A stretch of 64,000 nt of DNA from Pseudomonas baltica (GTDB lineage: Bacteria; Pseudomonadota; Gammaproteobacteria; Pseudomonadales; Pseudomonadaceae), in assembly GCF_031880315.1 (NCBI RefSeq), contig NZ_CP134771.1, positions 5,643,001-5,707,000 of the forward strand. Reading direction: 5' to 3'. Under the pieces are notes generated by a model that ran no database searches, had not been told where the DNA came from, and saw only the letters and a list, made by a program, of their open reading frames with translations. A program made the position numbers and the translations under genes. This document shows, piece after piece, positions 53,401-62,203 of the stretch (positions within the stretch are counted from its first letter, which is position 1; every line of letters begins with the position of its first letter).

Positions 53401-53679
53401 CAAGGGGCCGGGCAGAGGGGAGGAGGGCCAGCGGGTTGTAGCATTACGGGGCGAAGGTGGCAACCGTGTAGCGGGGGAGGAAATTGCAGGTCGTCTCTGG
53501 CTGCGCGGCCTGGCCGAGGCGGCTGGGGTTACGCTCTGTCTGCACTACATCGACGCTGCCTGTCGTGCCAGGCGGCACGTTCGCAACGGGGGCGGTCATT
53601 TGCCAGGTTCGCTTCTGGCCTGCTGCCGTGCCGATGCCGGTGCCGAGCAGCTGTCGGCATCGGCTATCGTCACCGGCAA

Positions 53680-53904
53680 TCAGCGATGGGAAACGGACGT
53701 CACCTGCGAGAGGTAGAGCGATTGCTTCGTGCCCGCAGCGTCGACGAACTGGTAGCGGCCATTTTTGTATTCAGGTGCTGTAGCGGCGGTGATGTGCTGC
53801 CCGGAAGCGGTGTGGAACACGGCGCCGACAGAGCCGGCGGGGTTGGAGGCGCAGCCAGCGAGGAGAGAGAGGATGGCTGCCGAACAGAACATTGCGATTT
53901 TCAT
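53680..53904 (-). CDS. Small YgdI/YgdR-like lipoprotein
   Basis: A 74-aa protein with signal MKIAMFCSAAILSLLAGC (Cys18 anchor). The mature part is a single small beta fold, VFHTASGQHITAATAPEYKN, then GRYQFVDAAGTKQSLYLSQV, resembling the SH3-like domain of YgdI/YgdR. These are abundant small envelope lipoproteins of unknown function. It reads left, toward the MFS gene, and is divergent from msrB across 371 bases that show nothing else clear. Confidence 0.72.
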   Translation of the reverse strand: MKIAMFCSAAILSLLAGCASNPAGSVGAVFHTASGQHITAATAPEYKNGRYQFVDAAGTKQSLYLSQVTSVSHR

Positions 53905-54275
53905 GGGTCGTACCTTAATGTGGGGGAGAAATAGCGCTGAGCGGGTGCCTCCTAATCATTAGGTGTACTGACCGAGTGTTTCCGTGTAATCGCGGCCCGC
54001 TAACCCTATCTACGACAACGGCTGATCTTTGGTTCTCCCTGGGTGATGGCATATTGCTATTTATGCGACAGACGGTAGGTCAGGGGGCTATGGGCATCGG
54101 GCCAGCTTCGCCAGCGCCACTCAACCCCTTTGATCCAGTGCGCGCAACTTCGCCAGCAATCCTCACCAAGGGCAGCCAGAGTTATCACAGATCGTTTAAC
54201 TCTCAAGGAGGATTTGGCGATCCCCATGGTCCTACTCTATGTGTCTCAGCGGGTATCCACACAGGGGAAAAGACC
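53905..54275. other. 371-base divergent gap without a visible gene
   Basis: The + strand frame that continues into msrB is open from 53976, but it lacks a ribosome site and family similarity. The gap must hold the two promoters; I see no convincing boxes, repeats or RNA. Confidence 0.5.
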
Positions 54276-54806
54276 ATGTACTCACGGCGTAATTTTCTGC
54301 TAGGCAGCATGGTGGTTGGCGGCGGGTTGGGGGCGCTGGCCCTGAGCGGCGGGTTCCCACGGCTATTTTCCAGCGGCGCCGGGCTGGTCAGCCAGGCCGA
54401 CGCCGCGCAGGTATTCGAAGTGACCCACACCACCGAGCAGTGGCACGCGATCCTCAGCCCCGAGCAATACAAGGTGCTGCGCGAAGCGGACACCGAGCGC
54501 CCCTACACCAGCCCGCTGAACGACGAGCACCGCGATGGCACCTTCGCCTGCGCGGGCTGCGAGCTGGCGTTGTTCTCCTCGGCGAGCAAATTCGACAGTC
54601 ACACTGGCTGGCCCAGCTTCTGGACACCGCTGGACAAGGCTGTGGGCGTGAGTGACGACCGGTCCTTCGGCGTGTTGCGCCAAGAGGTGCATTGCGCCCG
54701 GTGTGGTGGCCACTTGGGCCACGTTTTCGACGACGGGCCGAGGCCCACGGGCCTGCGCTACTGCATGAATGGCCTGGCGATGAAGTTCGAGGCGAAGGCC
54801 GCCTGA
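54276..54806 (+). CDS. msrB: Peptide-methionine (R)-S-oxide reductase with Tat signal
   Basis: A 176-aa MsrB. It reduces methionine-R-sulfoxide in proteins. The N terminus MYSRRNFLLGSMVVGGGLGA is a twin-arginine signal, with a likely cut after SQADA, so the enzyme works in the periplasm. The domain has the two zinc CxxC pairs (CAGC and CARC), the substrate site HTGWPSFW and the catalytic Cys in RYCMNGLAM. A GGGGA site precedes the ATG. Most MsrB proteins are cytoplasmic; no msrA is adjacent. Confidence 0.92.
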   Translation: MYSRRNFLLGSMVVGGGLGALALSGGFPRLFSSGAGLVSQADAAQVFEVTHTTEQWHAILSPEQYKVLREADTERPYTSPLNDEHRDGTFACAGCELALFSSASKFDSHTGWPSFWTPLDKAVGVSDDRSFGVLRQEVHCARCGGHLGHVFDDGPRPTGLRYCMNGLAMKFEAKAA

Positions 54807-54885
54807 TTTGCCGGCTGCATATACACTTGAACTGTTGGGTAAACCCGAACAGAATACGCAGCGTGTATATCAGGTTGGGTTTAGC

Positions 54886-56154
54886 ATGCCTCAGCAAGTC
54901 ATCCTCCGCGACGCCATGCGTCGTTTGAATCTCACCCGCGATGGGCTTTCACAGCGCCTGGGTGTCACGCGTCGCGCCCTGGATAGCTGGATGCTGCCGG
55001 ATCATTCGGCGGAAATGCGCAAGATGCCGGACATCGCCAGGCGCTTCATCCTCGAACTCCTGAAGGGCTTGGCACCTGCCCCGCAGAGCGTAGAGCAGCA
55101 GCCCGCCAACTCCGAACGGGCTCATCACCTGTTATCGGTGGACGGCTACACCCGCGATTCGGTCGAAGACCTGCTGCGCGTCGCCGATATCATGCAGCCG
55201 ATCGCCCGCCGGCAGAAAACCACACGGGTGCTGGACGGTGCGGTGCTGGCGAACCTGTTTTTCGAGGCCAGCACCCGTACTCGCTTGAGCTTCAGCGCGG
55301 CCTTCGCTCGCCTGGGTGGCTCGGTATGCGATACCACCGGCTTCACGTTCTCGTCGATGGCCAAGGGCGAGTCGATCCAGGACACCAGTCGGGTCATCAG
55401 CGGTTACGCCGATGCCATCGTCGTGTGCCATCCCGAGCTGGGCGCCGTGGCCGAGTTCGCCCAGGCCACCCATGTGCCGGTCATCAATGCCGGCGATGGC
55501 CCGGGCGAGCATCCCAGCCAGGCGCTGCTGGATCTCTACACCATCCAACGGGAATTCTCGCGTTTCAGCAAGTTGATCGATGGCGCCAGGATCGTCTTCG
55601 TCGGCGACCTGAAATACGGTCGCACCGTGCACTCGTTGAGCAAACTGCTGGCGCTGTACCGCAACCTGCGCCTGACGTTCGTGTCGCCCGGGTCGCTGAT
55701 GATGCCCAGCGCCTTGATCGAGAAACTCGCCGGCCAGGGCCATCATATCGAGCAGACCCAGGACCTGGCCCAGGCACTGGCCGGGGCGGACGTGGTATAC
55801 GCCACGCGCATCCAGAAGGAACGCTTCGCGCAGGAAGAAACACTGGAAGGCTATAGCGCCGACTTCCAGATCAACTCGGCCGTGGTCAACCGTTACTGCG
55901 GCGCTGACACCCTGATCATGCACCCGCTGCCAAGGGATTCTCGGCCGGGCGCCAATGACCTGAGCGTCGACTTGAATCGCGATTCACGCTTGGCGATCTT
56001 CAAGCAGACGGACAATGGCGTGGCAGTACGCATGGCCATATTTGCCACGCTGCTGGGGGTTCAGGATCAAGTGCCTCACTCGTTGCGGGAAGTGGGCTGG
56101 CGGGTGCCGGTGTATCTGGCGCCGGAGGATGAAGTGCCGTACAGCGATCAATAA
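54886..56154 (+). CDS. Aspartate carbamoyltransferase-like protein with N-terminal HTH domain
   Basis: A 422-aa protein. Residues 1-75 carry a Cro/C1-like helix-turn-helix (MRRLNLTRDGLSQRLGVTRR, then ALDSWMLP). From about 85 on it is a full ATCase catalytic chain: carbamoyl-phosphate site FFEASTRTRLSFSAAF, VINAGDGPGEHPSQALLDLY, the aspartate-domain VFVGDLKYGRTVHSL and HPLPRDSRPGAND. The housekeeping Pseudomonas PyrB has no such N-terminal domain, so this is a paralogue. The start is the ATG at 54886; an in-frame ATG lies 26 codons upstream, inside the msrB tail. It may make carbamoylaspartate, or regulate genes in response to the pathway. Confidence 0.87.
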   Translation: MPQQVILRDAMRRLNLTRDGLSQRLGVTRRALDSWMLPDHSAEMRKMPDIARRFILELLKGLAPAPQSVEQQPANSERAHHLLSVDGYTRDSVEDLLRVADIMQPIARRQKTTRVLDGAVLANLFFEASTRTRLSFSAAFARLGGSVCDTTGFTFSSMAKGESIQDTSRVISGYADAIVVCHPELGAVAEFAQATHVPVINAGDGPGEHPSQALLDLYTIQREFSRFSKLIDGARIVFVGDLKYGRTVHSLSKLLALYRNLRLTFVSPGSLMMPSALIEKLAGQGHHIEQTQDLAQALAGADVVYATRIQKERFAQEETLEGYSADFQINSAVVNRYCGADTLIMHPLPRDSRPGANDLSVDLNRDSRLAIFKQTDNGVAVRMAIFATLLGVQDQVPHSLREVGWRVPVYLAPEDEVPYSDQ

Positions 56155-56218
56155 GCGCTATCGCTAATCGCCACACGCTATTCCATACTTCGCCCTCGCC
56201 ATTCAATCAGGCCCAGTG

Positions 56219-57106
56219 ATGATACGAGAGCTGAAAACCTTCATCAGCGTCGCCCGGCGCGGCACGTTCGCGGCGGCGGGGCAGGAGGTCGGGCTGACGC
56301 AGTCGGCCGTCAGCGCGCAGATCAGGAATCTCGAGGAAGCCTTGGGCGTCAAGCTGTTCGATCGCACCGGGCGCGCGGCGACGCTCAATTCGGCGGGCCT
56401 GCGCGCGGTGCCGCTGGCCGAGGAGATCCTTCAGACGTTCCTGCGCATGGGCGCACCGGACAGCGCCAACGACTACCGCGGCGCGCTGCGCATCGGCGCC
56501 ATCGGCACTGTGCAGACCGGCATCCTGCCGCAGGTGCTGGTGGCCCTTAAAGCCAAGGCGCCGTTCATTGAAGCGACACTGGTGCCGGGCGTGTCCCTGA
56601 ACCTGCTCAGTCAGGTGGATGCCGGCGAAGTCGACCTCGCCATGCTGATCAATCCTCCCTTCGCGCTGCCCAAGGATCTGCATGCCGAGGTCATCGCTCG
56701 CGAGCCCTTCGTGCTGATCACCCCTAAAGCGCTGAAGAAAGGCGACCCGCTGCAGATCCTGCGCGAGCAGCCGCTGATCCGCTACGACCGCGGCTCGTTC
56801 GGGGGGCGGTTGGTGACGCAGTTCTTGCGTGAGCACAAGCTCAATGTCCAGCACGCGCTGGAGCTCGACGAGCTGGATGCCATCGCCAAGATGGTCCGCA
56901 GTGGGCTTGGCGTGGCACTGGTGCCGATGGCCGGGCTGTGGCTGGAACATGCCTCTGACGTGCGGGTGATCGACCTGGGCAAGTTGACGTTCTACCGCGA
57001 GATCGTGCTGTTGGCCAAATACCATCAACGCCATGGGGCGCTGTTTTCGTTGTTTCGCAACTGCGTGGTAGACGCCATGGCGCGTCAGGCGGCAAAAGGT
57101 GGGTAA
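56219..57106 (+). CDS. LysR-family transcriptional regulator
   Basis: A 295-aa regulator. Helix-turn-helix at about residues 16-40 (GTFAAAGQEVGLTQSAVSAQ) with the start MIRELKTFISVARR. The effector domain has LRIGAIGTVQTGILPQVLVA near 90. A GTG one codon upstream is also possible. It lies between the ATCase-like gene and the VOC gene in the same direction. Its target may be the VOC protein and the MFS carrier downstream. Confidence 0.87.
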   Translation: MIRELKTFISVARRGTFAAAGQEVGLTQSAVSAQIRNLEEALGVKLFDRTGRAATLNSAGLRAVPLAEEILQTFLRMGAPDSANDYRGALRIGAIGTVQTGILPQVLVALKAKAPFIEATLVPGVSLNLLSQVDAGEVDLAMLINPPFALPKDLHAEVIAREPFVLITPKALKKGDPLQILREQPLIRYDRGSFGGRLVTQFLREHKLNVQHALELDELDAIAKMVRSGLGVALVPMAGLWLEHASDVRVIDLGKLTFYREIVLLAKYHQRHGALFSLFRNCVVDAMARQAAKGG

Positions 57107-57275
57107 TGCGGCGCGCCCGGTCCTGGCGCATTGCCGAGCTTTATGGGTGTAACTAACCGCCTTGAACCCTTGATTGATCAAAAATATCGTTGCTCAGAAC
57201 GCAAGATATCCGCTTTCCTGGCGGCGCTATCTCATCAAGAATCGGCTCACGAAAAACACCGACAGGGTACCCACC

Positions 57276-57701
57276 GTGAGCCTTTCTCCTTTTCACCTCG
57301 CCATTCCCGTGTATGACCTCGCCGCCGCGCGCCACTTCTATGGCGACGTGTTCGGCCTGTCCGAAGGACGCTCAAGCGAACAGTGGGTCGACTTCGATTT
57401 CTACGGTCATCAACTGGTGATCCATGAGCATCCGAAAACCGTCTCGCAGGAATCGGTGCACTCCAATGCGGTCGACGGCCACGATGTGCCGGTGCCGCAT
57501 TTCGGCATCATCCTGCAGTGGGATCAGTGGGAAGCTTTGGCCGAGCGCCTGCGGGCCCGGGAAACCCAGTTCGTGATCGAACCCTATGTGCGGTTCAAGG
57601 GCCAGGTCGGCGAGCAGGCGACGATGTTTTTGTTCGATCCGTGCGGCAATGCCCTGGAATTCAAGGCGTTCAAGGACATGAGCCTGTTGTTTGCCAAGTA
57701 A
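57276..57701 (+). CDS. VOC-family protein (glyoxalase/extradiol dioxygenase fold)
   Basis: A 141-aa protein with the vicinal-oxygen-chelate fold. It starts at a GTG (57276): [20 protein letters not shown], with the first metal His, then [18 protein letters not shown] and the closing [17 protein letters not shown] with the final Glu. AGGG precedes the start. Such proteins act as lyases, epimerases or dioxygenases on small organics; no substrate can be named. It is followed by the MFS gene after 245 bases. Confidence 0.82.
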   Translation: MSLSPFHLAIPVYDLAAARHFYGDVFGLSEGRSSEQWVDFDFYGHQLVIHEHPKTVSQESVHSNAVDGHDVPVPHFGIILQWDQWEALAERLRARETQFVIEPYVRFKGQVGEQATMFLFDPCGNALEFKAFKDMSLLFAK

Positions 57702-57924
57702 CGCCCGGTAACCTCTGAACGGCCGTCGCCAGCAGCGCGACGGCGAGTTACTTCGACGAGGGCCAGAAATTTTCCTATATTGTCTTACTAAATAGGTTTC
57801 ATGTCGTTTTATAGATCCATAAAATGAATTGTAAGGGTAAATAGTATTACTATATAGTTGGTTATGTGCTTCGAATGGCAGCGCCTGTGCGCTAGCCACT
57901 CGAGCAGCAACAGCCTCACCCCAT

Positions 57925-57932
57925 AAAAATAA
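57925..57932 (+). promoter_or_regulatory. A-rich Crc/Hfq-type motif before the MFS gene
   Basis: CATAAAAATAATCGAGGTG precedes the ATG at 57947. AAAAATAA fits AAnAAnAA and lies just before the GAGG ribosome site. Confidence 0.42.
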
Positions 57933-57946
57933 TCGAGGTGCGCACC

Positions 57947-59272
57947 ATGACCGCTACCGCTATCCCGGTCGCTCAAGTCGACGCCGATTCGCTGGAAGAC
58001 AGCATCTACCGCCGGGTCAGCTGGCGCATCGTGCCGCTGTTCATCGCGTGTTTTCTGTTCGCCTATCTGGATCGCGTAAATATCAGCTTCGCCAAGCTGC
58101 AGATGGCCAGCGACCTGGGGTTCAGCGAGACGGTCTATGGCCTGGGCGCCAGCCTGTTCTTCGTTGGTTACTTCCTGTTCGAGGTGCCCAGCAACATCCT
58201 TCTGCACAAGATCGGCGCGCGCATCTGGATCGCGCGGATCATGGTGTCCTGGGGCATTGCCTCGGCGTGCATGATGTTCGTGCAGACTGAATTCTGGTTC
58301 TACACGCTGCGGTTCCTGATCGGCGTGATGGAGGCGGGGTTTGTCCCTGGTGTGCTGTATTTCTTCACTCAGTGGTACCCGAATACGCGACGGGCACGGG
58401 TCAATTCCTATTTCAAGAGTTCGATTTGCCTATGTGGCATCGTCGGCGGGCCGATTGCCGGGCTGATCCTCGCGCACTTCGACGGTGCCATGGGCCTGGC
58501 CGGGTGGCGCTGGTTGTTTCTGCTTGAGGGCATCCCGTCGGTGTTGTTGGGCGCCGTGGTGTTGTGGCGGGTCAAGGACCGTATCGAGGATGTCACCTGG
58601 CTCAACGCTCAGGAAAAACAGGTGGTGCTCGACCGCATGGCCAAGGAGGCCCAACCGCAGACGCCGCAGACCCTTAAGGACGTCTGGAAGGAGCCTGCCA
58701 CTTACGTGATGTCGGCCATTTACCTATGTCTGGTGATGGCGCTGACCGGCTTGCTGTTCTGGATGCCGCAGTTGATCAAGAGCGCGGGCGTACTGGACAC
58801 CGTCAATATCGGCCTGCTGACGGTGATTCCTTACGTGGGTGCGGTGATCGGCAATCTGCTGATCGGCGCCAGCTCCGACCGCCATGGCGAACGCCGCTGG
58901 CACATGGCGGGCTGCGCCAGCCTCACCGCCGCGGGCTATCTGGTGTGCGCGTTGTTTCCCGCGCAATTGTTGGCGCTGATGATCGGCATGACCATGATCA
59001 TGACCGGCATCATTGCCTGGATGCCAATCTTCTGGACCATTCCTCCGCGTTTTCTTACCGGCCTGGCCGCGGCAGCGGGTATCGCGCTGATCAACTCGCT
59101 GGGGCAGTTGGGCGGGATCATCGCGCCGTTCATGGTGGGGCGTATCAAGGACCTGACCGGCACCGCGACCCCGGCGCTGTTTGCCTTGTGCGCGGTGAGC
59201 GTGCTGGCGGTGGTGCTGATTCTTTGGGGCATTGCGCCGCGCCTGTATGCGCGCGCGAACACCCACGATTGA
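57947..59272 (+). CDS. MFS transporter, anion:cation symporter (ACS) family
   Basis: A 441-aa carrier with 12 membrane segments, of the same family as the one at 7371-8714. It has IACFLFAYLDRVNISFAKLQ in TM1, HKIGARIWIARIMVSWGI after TM2 and GVLYFFTQWYPNTRRARVNS after TM4. The start is the ATG at 57947 with GAGGTG before it; a GTG three codons upstream overlaps. It imports an organic anion such as a phthalate, vanillate-type or sugar acid compound. No catabolic enzyme lies next to it except the VOC protein upstream. Confidence 0.88.
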   Translation: MTATAIPVAQVDADSLEDSIYRRVSWRIVPLFIACFLFAYLDRVNISFAKLQMASDLGFSETVYGLGASLFFVGYFLFEVPSNILLHKIGARIWIARIMVSWGIASACMMFVQTEFWFYTLRFLIGVMEAGFVPGVLYFFTQWYPNTRRARVNSYFKSSICLCGIVGGPIAGLILAHFDGAMGLAGWRWLFLLEGIPSVLLGAVVLWRVKDRIEDVTWLNAQEKQVVLDRMAKEAQPQTPQTLKDVWKEPATYVMSAIYLCLVMALTGLLFWMPQLIKSAGVLDTVNIGLLTVIPYVGAVIGNLLIGASSDRHGERRWHMAGCASLTAAGYLVCALFPAQLLALMIGMTMIMTGIIAWMPIFWTIPPRFLTGLAAAAGIALINSLGQLGGIIAPFMVGRIKDLTGTATPALFALCAVSVLAVVLILWGIAPRLYARANTHD

Positions 59273-59369
59273 GCCTGGGGGAGGGAGGTGGCACCAGCGG
59301 TCAGTGACTTCCTGCGGAAAAAACGGATAATGGCGGCCATTTATCTGCTCGTCATTCTGGTAATTCCGC

Positions 59370-61562
59370 ATGGAAATCAAAGTCAATTTTCTCGACAACC
59401 TTCGACTTGAAGCCAAGTTCGACGACTTCACGGTGGTGGCCGATCAGCCTATTCGCTACAAGGGCGATGGCTCGGCCCCCGGTCCGTTCGATTACTTCCT
59501 GGCTTCGTCGGCGTTGTGTGCGGCTTACTTCGTCAAGTTGTATTGCAACACGCGCAATATCCCTACCGATAACATCCGCCTGTCGCAAAACAATATTGTC
59601 GACCCCGAGGACCGCTACAAGCAGATTTTCAAGATCCAGGTCGAGTTGCCGGCGGATATCAGCGCCAAGGATCGCCAAGGCATCTTGCGTTCCATCGAGC
59701 GTTGCACGGTCAAGAAGGTGGTGCAGACCGGGCCTGACTTCATCATTGAAGAAGTCGAAAATCTCGACGCCGATGCCCAGGCGTTGCTGATCCCCGGTTC
59801 CACTGACGGCGCGGGCACCTTTATTGCCGGTAAAGATCTGCCGCTGGAGCAGACCATCGCCGATATGTCCGGGATCCTGGCCGGCCTGGGCATGAAGATC
59901 GAAATCGCTTCGTGGCGCAATATCGTGCCCAACGTGTGGTCGCTGCATATCCGCGATGCGCAATCGCCGATGTGTTTCACCAACGGCAAGGGCGCGACCA
60001 AGGAGGGCGCCTTGGCGTCGGCATTGGGCGAATTTATCGAGCGGCTCAATTGCAACTTCTTCTATAACGATCAGTTCTGGGGTGAGGACATCGCCAACGC
60101 AGCGTTCGTGCATTACCCGAACGAGCGCTGGTTCAAGCCAGGCGCTAAAGATGCGCTGCCCAAGGAGATCCTCGACGAGTATTGCCTGGAGATCTACAAC
60201 CCCGACGGCGAGCTGCGGGGTTCGCACTTGTATGACACCAACTCGGGCAACGTAGAGCGCGGTATCTGCTCGCTGCCGTTTGTGCGTCAGTCGGATGGCG
60301 AGGAGGTCTACTTTCCCTCCAACCTGATCGAAAACCTGTACCTCAGTAATGGCATGAGTGCCGGCAACACGCTGGTTGAAGCGCAGGTGCAGTGTTTGTC
60401 GGAGATCTTCGAGCGCGCGGTCAAGCGGGAGATTCTCGAAGGTGAAATTGCCCTGCCGGATGTGCCGCAAGACGTGCTGGCGAAATACCCCGGCATCCTC
60501 GCTGGCATCGAGGCACTGGAGACGCAGGGCTTCCCGGTATTGGTCAAGGACGCTTCACTTGGCGGCCAGTATCCGGTGATGTGCGTGACGTTGATGAACC
60601 CGCGTACTGGCGGTGTATTTGCCTCGTTCGGTGCGCACCCAAGCTTTGAGGTGGCGCTGGAGCGCAGCCTGACCGAATTGCTGCAAGGCCGCAGCTTCGA
60701 GGGCCTCAACGATCTGCCGCAGCCGACCTTTGAAAGCCACGCGTTGACCGAACCGAACAACTTCGTCGAGCATTTCATTGATTCCAGCGGCGTGGTGTCG
60801 TGGCGCTTTTTCAGTGCCAAGGCCGATGTCGACTTCGTCGAGTGGGATTTTTCCGGTGAGGGGCAAGACTCCAACGCTCAGGAAGCGGCGACGCTGTTCG
60901 GCATCCTCGAAGACATGGGCAAGGAAGTGTACATGGCGGTGTACGAGCATATCGGCGCAAAAGCCTGCCGCATTCTGGTGCCGGACTATTCGGAGATCTA
61001 TCCGATAGAGGATCTGATCTGGGACAACACCAACAAGGCGCTGTTTTTCCGCGCTGACATCCTCAACTTGCACAGCCTCGACAACCGGGCTCTCAGGGCG
61101 CTGGCCAAGCGTCTGGAGGAGAGCGAACTGGACGATTACACCGACATCAAGACCTTGATCGGCATCGAGTTCGACGACAACACGGCGTGGGGGCAGTTGA
61201 CGATTCTGGAATTGAAACTGCTGATCTATCTGGCTGTGAAGAAGTTCGATGACGCCAAGGAGCTGGTCGAGGCCTTCCTGCAATTCAATGACAACACTGC
61301 CGAGCGCGGATTGTTTTATCAGGCCCTGAATGCGGTGTTGGAAGTACGCATGGACGACGAGTTGGAGTTGGCCGATTACGAGGTCAACTTCCGCCGGATG
61401 TTCGGTAATCCGCGGATGGACGCGGTGTTGGGTTCGGTGGATGGCAGCGTGCGGTTTTACGGTTTGACGCCCACCAGTTTGAAGTTGGAAGGACTGGATC
61501 GGCATTTGCGATTGATCGACAGTTATAAAAAACTGCACGCGGCGCGGGGCGGGGAGGTTTGA
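59370..61562 (+). CDS. OsmC-YcaO fusion protein
   Basis: A 730-aa two-domain protein. Residues 1-140 are an OsmC-like domain (NLRLEAKFDDFTVVADQPIR, PGPFDYFLASSALCAAYFVK; the Cys could be redox-active). Residues about 150-730 are a YcaO domain (GKGATKEGALASALGEFIER, NLYLSNGMSAGNTLVEAQVQ and the ATP-site Glu cluster in CLSEIFERAVKREI). E. coli YcaO lacks the OsmC part and helps RimO methylthiolate ribosomal protein S12. The C-terminal helical repeat ends YKKLHAARGGEV. The ribosome site is weak. It stands alone. Confidence 0.9.
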   Translation: MEIKVNFLDNLRLEAKFDDFTVVADQPIRYKGDGSAPGPFDYFLASSALCAAYFVKLYCNTRNIPTDNIRLSQNNIVDPEDRYKQIFKIQVELPADISAKDRQGILRSIERCTVKKVVQTGPDFIIEEVENLDADAQALLIPGSTDGAGTFIAGKDLPLEQTIADMSGILAGLGMKIEIASWRNIVPNVWSLHIRDAQSPMCFTNGKGATKEGALASALGEFIERLNCNFFYNDQFWGEDIANAAFVHYPNERWFKPGAKDALPKEILDEYCLEIYNPDGELRGSHLYDTNSGNVERGICSLPFVRQSDGEEVYFPSNLIENLYLSNGMSAGNTLVEAQVQCLSEIFERAVKREILEGEIALPDVPQDVLAKYPGILAGIEALETQGFPVLVKDASLGGQYPVMCVTLMNPRTGGVFASFGAHPSFEVALERSLTELLQGRSFEGLNDLPQPTFESHALTEPNNFVEHFIDSSGVVSWRFFSAKADVDFVEWDFSGEGQDSNAQEAATLFGILEDMGKEVYMAVYEHIGAKACRILVPDYSEIYPIEDLIWDNTNKALFFRADILNLHSLDNRALRALAKRLEESELDDYTDIKTLIGIEFDDNTAWGQLTILELKLLIYLAVKKFDDAKELVEAFLQFNDNTAERGLFYQALNAVLEVRMDDELELADYEVNFRRMFGNPRMDAVLGSVDGSVRFYGLTPTSLKLEGLDRHLRLIDSYKKLHAARGGEV

Positions 61563-61658
61563 AGGGGTTGTAGTGCGCTCATCTAGTTGGCGACTGCGAT
61601 TCGGTTTTGTGGTTTGGCTTTGTGGTTTGGCATGTGGGGGTGGGAGATTGGCGAGTGG

Positions 61659-61871
61659 CCCTTTGCTGCGGGCCTGTGCGGCTCGCCCTGTCCATTGGCC
61701 CTTCGCTTAGGCTCAGGGTACCCGCGTTCCGGCACCTGAAGAGAGGGCACGGCGCAATAGGCCATCCATGGCCTAACGCGCCTGACCCGGCATCCTGCCG
61801 GGATCGCCCTCTCTTCAGGCACCTCCACGCGGCCTGCTGGAGGGGCGAGCCGCACAGGCCCGCAGCAAAGG
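61659..61871. repeat. Long hairpin element 1 (MITE-like)
   Basis: A 28-base perfect inverted repeat bounds the element: CCTTTGCTGCGGGCCTGTGC... at 61659-61686 and its complement at 61844-61871. Inside, GGCACCTGAAGAGAGGGC (61731-61748) pairs with GCCCTCTCTTCAGG (61806-61819), and GGCCATCCATGGCC is near-palindromic. No protein gene. This fits a non-autonomous mobile repeat. Confidence 0.75.
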
Positions 61872-61923
61872 ACCAGCCGAGATTTGAGCGATTTCATGAA
61901 AGAGCAGACACCACCAATGTCAC

Positions 61924-62150
61924 TGTTCTGCTTTCGAGTCGGCTTTGGGGTCGCGGCCCCCTTTCAGCAGGCCGCGCTTCGACGCACTGGCGAGGGGATA
62001 GCCGGCATGGATGCCGGCTAAGCCCCGTTGGGCCACGGAAGGCCCATCGGGGCGTGCCCCTCGCCAGTGCGTCGAAGCGCGGGCACCCTGAGCTAAAGCG
62101 AAGGGCCAATGGCGGGGGCCGCAACCCCAAGGCCGGCTCGAAAGCAGAAC
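61924..62150. repeat. Long hairpin element 2 (MITE-like)
   Basis: Outer arms GTTCTGCTTTCGAG at 61924 and the complement ending at 62150 are nearly perfect through about 35 bases. A 24-base perfect inner inverted repeat runs from GCGCTTCGACGCACTGGCGA (61974-61997) to its partner at 62057-62080. It shares with element 1, in opposite orientation, a ~34-base module (CCATTGGCCCTTCGCTT...; 61692-61726 and 62078-62112). Confidence 0.75.
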
Positions 62151-62203
62151 CACCCCAATCCCAACCCCCCAACAACGCAACCCTATTTCAGAGCCAGACA
62201 CTG

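Noticed and set aside
53401..53716. + strand open frame of 108 codons between the MFS and lipoprotein genes
   Set aside because: Codon use is random-looking (many rare residues), no ribosome site, overlaps the real lipoprotein on the other strand.
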